From: Arthrobacter alkaliphilus
GTDB taxonomy: Bacteria; Actinomycetota; Actinomycetes; Actinomycetales; Micrococcaceae
Length of the DNA stretch: 64,000 bases
NCBI RefSeq assembly: GCF_021483235.1
Contig: NZ_JAKEEC010000012.1
Coordinates: 24,288-88,287, forward strand
Direction: 5' to 3'
Shown here one piece after another: positions 23,090 to 30,050 of the stretch. The notes under the pieces were generated by a model, which worked only from the letters and a program-made list of their open reading frames with translations, had not been told where the DNA came from and made no database searches. The stretch's first letter is position 1. Each line of letters opens with the position of its first letter. The position numbers and the translations under genes were made by a program.

Positions 23090-24523
23090 ATGACTCAGAG
23101 CCAGTCGAGGTCCTTGGACCCGGCCAGCTGGCAAACCGTCCAGCCGGAGCGGAAAAGCCTGTGGATTTTCACAGGCATCCGTGACTTCATCGACAACATC
23201 GCCAACTCCTCACCGGCGCGGTTGGCGCTCACCGCATACGTCGTCGCGATTCTCTTCTTCACCGGTTTGCTTTCCCTGCCGGCGGCATCGGCCGACGGTG
23301 CGGTCACTCCCATCCACCAGGCCCTGTTCACCGCGGTATCCAGCGTGTGCGTGACCGGTCTGACGGTTGTGTCGACGGCGACGCACTGGACATTCTTCGG
23401 CCAGCTCGTCATCATCTTGGCTATTTTCGTGGGTGGATTGGGAACCCTGACACTCGCATCCCTCCTGGCGCTCATGGTCAGCAAACGGCTGGGCGTGAGG
23501 GGCAAGCTCATTGCCCAGGAGGCCATGAACAACGCCGGACGCTTGGGCGAAGTGGGCACCTTGTTGCGGATCGTCATCTCCACGTCCGTGACGATCGAGG
23601 CCGTACTGGCCATCGCCTTGATTCCCCGCTTCGTGACACTCGGAGAGGACTTCTGGCAAGCCGTCTGGCATGGAGTCTTCTACTCGGTGTCTTCCTTCAA
23701 CAATGCCGGTTTCACGCCCCACTCCGACGGAATCGTGCCGTACGAGACCGACCTGTGGATTCTTGTACCGCTCATGGTTGGAGTGTTCCTCGGCAGCCTC
23801 GGCTTCCCGGTGATGCTGGTGCTCCGACGGCACGGCCTGAATTGGAAAAAGTGGAGCCTCCACACCAAGCTCACCATCCAGGTTTCCCTGATCCTCCTCG
23901 TTGCCGGCGCAGCCCTGTGGGCCTTGATGGAGTGGGACAACACCAACACCATCGCCAACATGAGCGTCGGCGACAAGATCACGCATTCCATTTTCGCCTC
24001 GGTCATGACACGGTCCGGCGGCTTCAACCTCGTGGACCAGGCGCACATGGATTCCACCACGAGGCTCCTGTCCGACGCGCTCATGTTCGCCGGCGGCGGT
24101 TCGGCGTCGACGGCGGGCGGCATCAAGGTGACCACCATCGCGGTCATGTTCCTCGCCATCATCGCCGAGGCCCGGGGCGACGACGACGTCAAGGTCTACG
24201 GCCGCACGATTCCCGAAGGCACCATGCGAGTGGCCATCTCGGTGATCGTCGCGGGCGCCACCTTGGTATGCGTATCGGCATTCCTGCTCTTGGCCATCAG
24301 CGGCGCCAGCCTGGACCGGGTGCTCTTCGAAACCATTTCGGCTTTCGCAACCGTTGGCCTCAGCACGAACCTTAGCGCGGAACTGCCGCCGTCGGGGGTC
24401 TACGTGCTCGCAGCCCTCATGTTCGCCGGCCGCATCGGCACTATAACCCTTGCCTCAGCCCTGGCCCTCCGCCAGCGCAGGCAGCTATTCCACTACCCGG
24501 AAGAGAGGCCGATCATTGGCTAA
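23090..24523 (+). CDS. Potassium uptake protein, TrkH/KtrB membrane subunit
   Basis: This 477-residue channel-like transporter has four repeated M1-P-M2 units. The selectivity-filter loops carry the conserved glycines: SSVCVTGLTV near residue 86, SSFNNAGF near 202, VMTRSGGFN near 306 and SAFATVGLST near 416. It imports K+ together with the cytoplasmic subunit encoded directly downstream. The length is closer to KtrB than to long TrkH. An N-terminal cytoplasmic stretch of about 40 residues precedes the first helix. Divergent from acuC. Confidence 0.93.
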   Translation: MTQSQSRSLDPASWQTVQPERKSLWIFTGIRDFIDNIANSSPARLALTAYVVAILFFTGLLSLPAASADGAVTPIHQALFTAVSSVCVTGLTVVSTATHWTFFGQLVIILAIFVGGLGTLTLASLLALMVSKRLGVRGKLIAQEAMNNAGRLGEVGTLLRIVISTSVTIEAVLAIALIPRFVTLGEDFWQAVWHGVFYSVSSFNNAGFTPHSDGIVPYETDLWILVPLMVGVFLGSLGFPVMLVLRRHGLNWKKWSLHTKLTIQVSLILLVAGAALWALMEWDNTNTIANMSVGDKITHSIFASVMTRSGGFNLVDQAHMDSTTRLLSDALMFAGGGSASTAGGIKVTTIAVMFLAIIAEARGDDDVKVYGRTIPEGTMRVAISVIVAGATLVCVSAFLLLAISGASLDRVLFETISAFATVGLSTNLSAELPPSGVYVLAALMFAGRIGTITLASALALRQRRQLFHYPEERPIIG

Positions 24524-25202
24524 TTCAACAGGCGCCCCCAACCGGCCGGCGCACAACGCGCCCGTCCTGGTGATCGGCTTGGGCCGGTTCGGTGCAGCCA
24601 CTGCGGAGCAGCTCGTCAAGCAGGGACGCGAAGTCCTGGCCATTGAGCGGGACCGCACGCTTGTCCAGACCTGGGCCCCCGTGCTCACCCACGTCGTCGA
24701 GGCCGACGCCACCAACATCGATGCCCTCCGCCAACTCGGCGCACAGGACTTCAGCTCTGCCGTGGTAGGCGTGGGAACGTCCATCGAGTCCTCGGTGCTC
24801 ATCACGGTGAACCTCGTGGATCTGGGCATTGAGCACCTCTGGGTGAAAGCGATCACGGCCTCGCACGGCAAGATCCTCACCCGCATCGGCGCCAACCATG
24901 TCATCTACCCGGAGGCCGACGCCGGCGTCCGTGCAGCACACCTGGTCTCCGGCCGCATGCTGGACTTCATTGAGTTCGACGACGACTTCGCCATCGTGAA
25001 AATGTACCCGCCCAAGGAAACCGTGGGCTTCACGCTCGATGAGTCCAAGGTCCGCTCCAAGTACGGCGTGACCATTGTTGGCGTGAAGTCCCCGGGCGAG
25101 GACTTCACCTATGCCCGCCCGGACACTAAGGTATCCGGCCGCGACATGCTGATCGTCTCCGGGCACGTGGACCTGCTTGAGCGCTTCGCCGCGCGGCCGT
25201 AA
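24516..25202 (+). CDS. Potassium uptake regulatory subunit, TrkA/KtrA (RCK domains)
   Basis: This 228-residue regulatory subunit has a Rossmann RCK-N domain (VLVIGLGRFGAATAEQL, residues 18-34, with the acidic residue in AIERDRT) and an RCK-C domain from about 145 (FAIVKMYPPKETVGFTL). It gates the membrane subunit in response to nucleotides. The TTG start is chosen because it overlaps the trkH stop by 8 bp, AGAGG lies 7 nt upstream, and MANSTGAPNRPAHNAPVLVIG matches the usual N-terminus. A longer upstream extension in this frame lies inside trkH and is not credible. Confidence 0.92.
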   Translation: MANSTGAPNRPAHNAPVLVIGLGRFGAATAEQLVKQGREVLAIERDRTLVQTWAPVLTHVVEADATNIDALRQLGAQDFSSAVVGVGTSIESSVLITVNLVDLGIEHLWVKAITASHGKILTRIGANHVIYPEADAGVRAAHLVSGRMLDFIEFDDDFAIVKMYPPKETVGFTLDESKVRSKYGVTIVGVKSPGEDFTYARPDTKVSGRDMLIVSGHVDLLERFAARP

Positions 25203-25229
25203 CTTGCCGGACCGCAGCGCCGTGGGTTG

Positions 25230-26060
25230 CTAGCCGAGCTGTTGGGTGATTTCCGCTGCCCGGGCAGCCGCGGCGCGTGCACCGTCGGCGATGATCGAAG
25301 GCAGGCCGCGGTCGTTGAATGCCGCAATGGCGCGTTCCGTGGTGCCGTTGGGGCTGGTCACCGCGATGCGCAGGGCGGTGGGGTCGGCGCCCGGTTCGGC
25401 GAGCATGAACCCCGCACCTGCAACGGTCTCGCGGGCAATCTTGAGGGAGAGCTCGGGATCCAGGCCGAGTTCGACGCCGGCGGCAGCCATCGCCTCGGCC
25501 AGGTAGAACGCGTACGCGGGGCCTGAGCCGCTGATGGCGGACAGGGCATCAACCTGTTCCTCTGGGATTTCCACAACCGTGCCCGCGGCCGCGAGGATGT
25601 CCTTGGCCTGCTGGAGCTGCACAGGGGTGCAATTGGTTCCGGGCGAAACGGAGACCACCCCGCGCCCGAGCTTGGCGGGCGTGTTGGGCATCGTCCGGAT
25701 GACCGGCTGCCCTGCCGGCAGGGCTGCTTCCAGCTGGGCGATCGACACGGCGGCGGCAACGCTGATCACAATGGTGTCCTTGGCCAGCGACCCTGAGATT
25801 TCCCGGGCGAGGTCCGCAATACCCACAGGTTTGACACCGAGGATGACAACCGAGGCGCCCTTCGTCGCCAACTTGTTGTTGTCTGGTTCCTCGGCTCCGG
25901 CGATGGTCATGACGTGGTGGCGCTCAGCCAGTTCGGCGGCGCGTTCAGCGCGACGTACGGTAGCGACGACGTCCGACGGATCCGTTCCGGCAGCCAGCAG
26001 GCCTCCCAGAATGGCCTCGTTCATGGACCCACAGCCAAGGAATGCGATTCGGTTGCTCAT
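25230..26060 (-). CDS. proC: Pyrroline-5-carboxylate reductase
   Basis: ProC catalyses the last step of proline synthesis, reducing pyrroline-5-carboxylate with NAD(P)H. The 276-residue protein has the Rossmann motif IAFLGCGSMNEAILGGLL at the N-terminus, VILGVKP near residue 75, RTMPNTPAKLGRGV near 125 and the dimer-domain signature DALSAISGSGPAYAFYLAEAM near 165. The start MSNRIAFLGCGSM is chosen over an ATG 30 bp upstream. Conserved actinobacterial gene order places proC near ppx and the BldC/bS22 pair, as here. Confidence 0.95.
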   Translation of the reverse strand: MSNRIAFLGCGSMNEAILGGLLAAGTDPSDVVATVRRAERAAELAERHHVMTIAGAEEPDNNKLATKGASVVILGVKPVGIADLAREISGSLAKDTIVISVAAAVSIAQLEAALPAGQPVIRTMPNTPAKLGRGVVSVSPGTNCTPVQLQQAKDILAAAGTVVEIPEEQVDALSAISGSGPAYAFYLAEAMAAAGVELGLDPELSLKIARETVAGAGFMLAEPGADPTALRIAVTSPNGTTERAIAAFNDRGLPSIIADGARAAAARAAEITQQLG

Positions 26061-26240
26061 GGCTCCATGATGCCAGTTCCGCTGCGCCACCGCAGATCGA
26101 GCCGGGCTTTCAAGAGGCCGCCCAGGATTCCCAGCTAGTTCCCAAGGTTATTGCAGGCTGCGCCCAATATCGCTCCGTAACTTGGTAATTACCTCATTGA
26201 GGGTGCGAGTGATGAGGCGGGCATGGGGATGTCCGCCCAC

Positions 26241-26297
26241 AAAGCACCGGTGGCTGAACGGGTTTTCCCCCATTTTCCCGTTTGCCACCGGTGCTTT
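26241..26297 (-). terminator. Terminator-like hairpin after the TIM-barrel gene
   Basis: The arms AAAGCACCGGTGGC and GCCACCGGTGCTTT are perfectly complementary over 14 bp, with an inner AACGGG/CCCGTT stem. It lies about 80 bp after the minus-strand isomerase gene. The rest of the 26061-26379 gap holds a second GC-rich hairpin near 26336-26356 and nothing else recognisable. Confidence 0.7.
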
Positions 26298-26379
26298 CGC
26301 TTTTAAGGCGGCCGTTCGACTTCAAGGCGGCGGTTCGAGGGCGGGCACGCGCCCGCCGTCGTCGTCTTGAGTGGCGAGG

Positions 26380-27216
26380 CTAAATCTCGAAGGCTCCCAC
26401 AAGCGGCGCCCCTAAGTGCTGACGGGCGAAGCGCAGCGTTTCGGCCAGCCACTCCTCGCGTTCCCCGGTAACTTTGGCTTTGCGCGTGGAAATCTCGGCA
26501 ACCACTGTGCCTTCGAATCCGGTGGACGCGAGATACTGCAGCGACTCGGCGCACTGTTGGGTTCCGTAACCAGGAATCAAGTGTTCGTCCTTGCCCGAGC
26601 CCGAACCATCCGTGAGGTGGACATGGCGCAGCTTGCTCCCGAGCGCCCGGATCGCTTCAAGGCTGTTGGCCCCCGCGGTGGCGGCGTGCGAGAAGTCCCA
26701 CGTGACGTCGTCGTAATCCTGACCCAACGGATCCCAGTGCGGAAGGTAGGCAAGCGCCTCACGGCCGCGCACGCGCCACGGGTACATGTTCTCTACGGCG
26801 ATATGCACTTGGTACATCGCGGCGATCTCGCGCACACCGGCAGAGAAGTTCTCCGCATAGTTCGACTGCCACCGGAAGGGCGGATGGACCACCACGGTGT
26901 TGCAGCCCACCTCGCGCGCCATCTGGCAGGACATCTCGATCTTGTTCCACGCCGGACCCCACACCTGCTGGGTCAACAGCAGCGTGGGCGCATGGATCGA
27001 AACGATCTGCTGGTCATAGCGATGGCTCAGCTGGATGAGGGCATCCGGGTTCTGGCTCGTGGCGTTGTTGGTCACCATCACCTCGACGCCGTCGTACCCC
27101 AGGTCCTGGGCCACGGCGAAGGCGTCATGGACGCTGAGCGGATAGACAGAAGCGCTGGACAGCGCCACCGGGATCCTTGGCGTGTCTTCTTCGGAGTGCT
27201 CGACGTCGGTGCTCAT
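26380..27216 (-). CDS. Sugar phosphate isomerase/epimerase (xylose isomerase-like TIM barrel)
   Basis: This 278-residue TIM-barrel protein of the AP-endonuclease/xylose-isomerase superfamily shows metal-ligand regions VSIHAPT near residue 72, VVVHPP near 110, VAVENMYP near 143, WDFSHAATAG near 178 and HVHLTDGSG near 200. The substrate is unknown; the same gene lies beside ppx in mycobacteria (Rv0498, from memory). The ATG follows the ppx stop codon after a single base (TAACATG), showing tight coupling. The extension upstream of MSTDVEHSEE lies inside ppx. Confidence 0.88.
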   Translation of the reverse strand: MSTDVEHSEEDTPRIPVALSSASVYPLSVHDAFAVAQDLGYDGVEVMVTNNATSQNPDALIQLSHRYDQQIVSIHAPTLLLTQQVWGPAWNKIEMSCQMAREVGCNTVVVHPPFRWQSNYAENFSAGVREIAAMYQVHIAVENMYPWRVRGREALAYLPHWDPLGQDYDDVTWDFSHAATAGANSLEAIRALGSKLRHVHLTDGSGSGKDEHLIPGYGTQQCAESLQYLASTGFEGTVVAEISTRKAKVTGEREEWLAETLRFARQHLGAPLVGAFEI

Positions 27217-27217
27217 G

Positions 27218-28282
27218 TTAGTTGGCCTGCCTCCCGGCGCTGGGGATGGGTATGGGTACTGCGGCTGTCGCGGCCGTTGCGGTGTTGGCGCCCAGGCGCG
27301 GTACCGGTGCCGCGTCTCCGAGCCCGACATGTGGAGCCGGGGCCAGCGGGCCGTCGAAGACCAGCTGGTCGAGCCGGCGCAGGATCAATCCCTCGCGCAG
27401 GGCCCAAGGACAGATCTCCATGCTGGGAAATTCGAACATTTCCAACGCGGCCTCGGCGACCAGCGCACCCGCAAGGATCTGCGCAGCCCGGGCATCCGAG
27501 ACGCCCGGGAGGTACAGCCGGTCCTCGACGGTCATGGCCGAGATACGCTGCGCCCAAAGGCCCAGGTCCGTGGCATGAAGTTCGCGTTTGACGTACGGAC
27601 CGGCGCCGCTGGGGGCCGCGCCCGCTATGCGTGCAAGCGAACGGAAGGTCTTGGAGGTTCCGGCCACAAGGTTGGCCCGGCCCAATTGCTTGAACTCGCG
27701 CACAACCGGTTTGAGTGTCTGGCGAATGTACTTGCGCAACGCTTTGACGCTTTTGGCCGTGGGCGGGTCGTCGTGGAGCCAATCCCTCGTCAGACGGCTG
27801 GCACCGAGCGGGACTGACACCGCGAGTTCAGGCAGTTCGTCCTGGCCAAACGCCATTTCGAACGAGCCGCCTCCGATGTCCAGGTCCAGGATCGGACCCG
27901 CGCCCCAGCCGTACCAGCGCCGGACCGCGAAGAACGTCATGGACGCTTCTTCACTGCCTGTCAGTTCCTGCAAGGTCACCGTGGTCTCGTGCTTCACGCG
28001 CGCAAGGACCTCGGCGCCGTTGGTGGCTTCACGGATGGCCGAGGTACAAAAAGCCAGGAGGTCCTCGGCCTTGTGGCGGGCTGCGAACTCCCACGCTTCG
28101 AGGACGAATTCGATCAGCTCGTGCTGCCCGGCGTCGTTGATGTTGCCCTCGGCGTCTAGGAACTGAACCAGCGAGAGAGGTCGCTTGTGGGAGGCAAACG
28201 CCACCGGGCGTGCGCCTGGATGCGCGTCCACCAAGAGCAAATGGACGGTGTTGGAACCGATGTCTAGGACGCCAAGACGCAT
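27218..28282 (-). CDS. ppx: Ppx/GppA exopolyphosphatase family protein
   Basis: This 354-residue protein has the actin-like fold of the Ppx/GppA family, which hydrolyses polyphosphate or pppGpp. Motifs are VLDIGSNTVHLLLVD at the N-terminus, ELTGSEEASMTFFAVRRW near residue 108, LDLDIGGGSFEMAFG near 133 and VAGTSKTFRSLARIAG near 208. It corresponds to the short mycobacterial Ppx1 type without the helical C-terminal domain. The last 40 residues are Ala/Pro-rich. It is the first gene of the pair with the TIM-barrel protein. AATAAT at 6 nt before the ATG suggests it may be leaderless. Confidence 0.92.
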   Translation of the reverse strand: MRLGVLDIGSNTVHLLLVDAHPGARPVAFASHKRPLSLVQFLDAEGNINDAGQHELIEFVLEAWEFAARHKAEDLLAFCTSAIREATNGAEVLARVKHETTVTLQELTGSEEASMTFFAVRRWYGWGAGPILDLDIGGGSFEMAFGQDELPELAVSVPLGASRLTRDWLHDDPPTAKSVKALRKYIRQTLKPVVREFKQLGRANLVAGTSKTFRSLARIAGAAPSGAGPYVKRELHATDLGLWAQRISAMTVEDRLYLPGVSDARAAQILAGALVAEAALEMFEFPSMEICPWALREGLILRRLDQLVFDGPLAPAPHVGLGDAAPVPRLGANTATAATAAVPIPIPSAGRQAN

Positions 28283-28353
28283 TCTGCCATTATTCCCCGA
28301 TTCGAAGCGTGTGGAGCAAGTACGACCGCCGATTCATCCCGGTGACCGATCAA

Positions 28354-28830
28354 TTAGTCCTGGGGTCCGGAGGTGGGTGACTCCGCATCCGCGGCCGAGG
28401 CGCTCGCTTCGTCCGTTTCGTCCGTGCGCTTGAAATCACGGCGGACGTTCGCAATGCCCTCGGGACCCATCTCGAAGCCGTGCTCGCTGCCCGGGTTGAT
28501 GACCAGTCCCAGTTCGTCGCCGATGCTGTCCAGAATCGCGGAGCCGTGGGTGCCCAGAACGTTGGGCGCGGCCTCAAGGAAGCGCGATTCCACCCGGCTC
28601 GGGTGGCTGAATACCGCGAGGACGGGCTGACCCTCCGAATTGGCGAGCACCAGCGGCTCCACGGCGGCGTCAGGCTGATCCAACGAGTCCGCGCTCAGGA
28701 TGTACACCTCGTTGTTCAGGAAGGCCAGGATGACGTCCACCGGGTTCGCGTCGGGTTGCCCGGCCTTTGCGAGCTTGGACTCAAGATCGTTCAAGGGCAG
28801 GGATTCCGGGGCTTCCGGCTGATCTGTCAT
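28354..28830 (-). CDS. SseB family protein
   Basis: This 158-residue protein resembles the N-terminal domain of SseB: LPLNDLESKLAKAGQ, VDVILAFLNNEVYILS, LVLANSEGQPVLAVFSHPSRV and LVINPGSEHGFEMGPEGIANV. SseB-type proteins in actinobacteria have no settled function. The C-terminal tail is acidic and low complexity. It is transcribed toward ppx with a 71-bp gap. Confidence 0.85.
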   Translation of the reverse strand: MTDQPEAPESLPLNDLESKLAKAGQPDANPVDVILAFLNNEVYILSADSLDQPDAAVEPLVLANSEGQPVLAVFSHPSRVESRFLEAAPNVLGTHGSAILDSIGDELGLVINPGSEHGFEMGPEGIANVRRDFKRTDETDEASASAADAESPTSGPQD

Positions 28831-28891
28831 GGTTCCACTCGATCACGGTTCCCCTGCCGGACGCAATTCGCCGCCGCTGCTCCGTCGAGTT

Positions 28892-28947
28892 CGTGGGTGC
28901 GGGCCCGAGGCTGCGTCCCGGAACGCCGCTCCCGGCCCGCACCCACG
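28892..28947. repeat. 56-bp palindromic element A
   Basis: The outer arms CGTGGGTGCGGGCC and GGCCCGCACCCACG are perfectly complementary over 14 bp; the inner part is imperfectly paired. It begins 3 bp after the stop of the DUF559 gene. It matches element B (29980-30035) at 47 of 56 positions, and the C-G pair at position 9/48 here is T-A in element B. It may serve as a terminator for the minus-strand gene, but lacks a U-tract. Confidence 0.85.
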
Positions 28948-28950
28948 ATC

Positions 28951-29913
28951 TCAGCCCCGGAGAAGCCTGAGCAGACGTACTTTCAGGCCGCGTTCGTCGA
29001 AGAGGTCTTTCCAACCGATGCGGAGAATCCGCCAGCCCTGCTCAGTCAGCAGCTTCTCCCGTTGCCGTTCTTCGAAGATCACTTCCGCAGTTGGCTTGTA
29101 GTCGAAGTATTTTGCCTTGCCATCGAATTCGAGCGCAGCCCGCAGGTGTGGCCACGCGAAGTCGAACCTGTAGGCGCCACGCGGTGTTTGGGCCCGCAAC
29201 TGGAGCACGGGATCCGAAAAGCCGAGTTTGGCGATGGCGTCCCGGGTCAAGGTCTCCCCCGGGGATTCTGACAATGGGTTTGCGAAGGTCAGGGCTTTTC
29301 GAAAAGCAACGACTCCCCTGGCACCGACCAGATCGGCGCAGGCTGACTCCAACCACTCACGATTGCATCCGCGCCTCAAGCCGTGATCCAGGAGAATCAG
29401 GGCCTGCCGATAGTTCAATATTCGCGCGCAGTCGAGCACGGCGCGGTCGAGTGTTGTCACTGGAAGCCCGTCAATCTCGATCCGCTGCCCGGGCAGGAGG
29501 AGGCCCGAATGGGCCCTGACGTCAGTGGCGTGGGACGCGCGAGCCGCGCGGTACGGAATGATGACGTGGATCAACTGATCAGCCCTCCACAAATACAAAC
29601 GGTGCAGACGGGCGGCGGAAGTGTGGCTGAACGTCAGCCCGTCCGCGGTAACACGGAGGGTCTGATGGCAATACGCCGCCAACTGGGCGCGCTCCCGGCC
29701 GGCGTCCGAGAGTCCCTTCCAGACAGCGCCGCGGACAAGGACACCCGTGCGGACCTTCACCAGTGAGCCGGAGCTGAGGTATTCATTGATCCGGCGCTTG
29801 CTCAGTCCTTCGGCAAGGAGCTCCTCTGTCCGCCACATGTTCCCGGGCGGAAGCCAAATCCCCGCAATAGGGTCAACCGGGACAAGCGGGCCAACATTTC
29901 CGTAGCTGTTCAC
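28951..29913 (-). CDS. DUF559 nuclease-like protein with AbiEi-type N-terminus
   Basis: This 320-residue protein has an N-terminal winged-helix part (MWRTEELLAEGLSKRRINEYLSSGSLVKVRTGVLV) of the kind found in AbiEi antitoxins. The C-terminal DUF559 domain (about residues 210-318) has a restriction-endonuclease-like fold; ESPGETLTRDAIAKLG, YRFDFAWP, AALEFDGKAKYF and ERQREKLLTEQGWRILRI give a PD-(D/E)xK-type set. No AbiEii toxin gene is adjacent, so it is not an evident toxin-antitoxin pair. The GTG start has no Shine-Dalgarno. It is bracketed by two related 56-bp palindromes. Confidence 0.82.
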   Translation of the reverse strand: MNSYGNVGPLVPVDPIAGIWLPPGNMWRTEELLAEGLSKRRINEYLSSGSLVKVRTGVLVRGAVWKGLSDAGRERAQLAAYCHQTLRVTADGLTFSHTSAARLHRLYLWRADQLIHVIIPYRAARASHATDVRAHSGLLLPGQRIEIDGLPVTTLDRAVLDCARILNYRQALILLDHGLRRGCNREWLESACADLVGARGVVAFRKALTFANPLSESPGETLTRDAIAKLGFSDPVLQLRAQTPRGAYRFDFAWPHLRAALEFDGKAKYFDYKPTAEVIFEERQREKLLTEQGWRILRIGWKDLFDERGLKVRLLRLLRG

Positions 29914-29979
29914 TGCACCAGCATCTGGGAGCAGCGGAGTCCGCGGAACCAGCCAATCGAGCTATGTGGAAACCCACTA

Positions 29980-30035
29980 CGTGGGTGTGGGCCGGGGGCT
30001 GCGTACTGGAACGCAGCCCCGGGCCCACACCCACG
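29980..30035. repeat. 56-bp palindromic element B
   Basis: The outer arms CGTGGGTGTGGGCC and GGCCCACACCCACG and the inner arms GGGGCTGCGT and ACGCAGCCCC make an almost continuous hairpin with a small loop. It begins 15 bp after the topA stop on the minus strand and lies upstream of the DUF559 gene. It shares 47 of 56 positions with element A. Confidence 0.85.
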
Positions 30036-30050
30036 ATTTCGGGCGCCCCC

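Noticed and set aside
28951..29913. AbiE type IV toxin-antitoxin pair
   Set aside because: Only the AbiEi-like part is present, fused to DUF559, and no nucleotidyltransferase toxin lies on either side.
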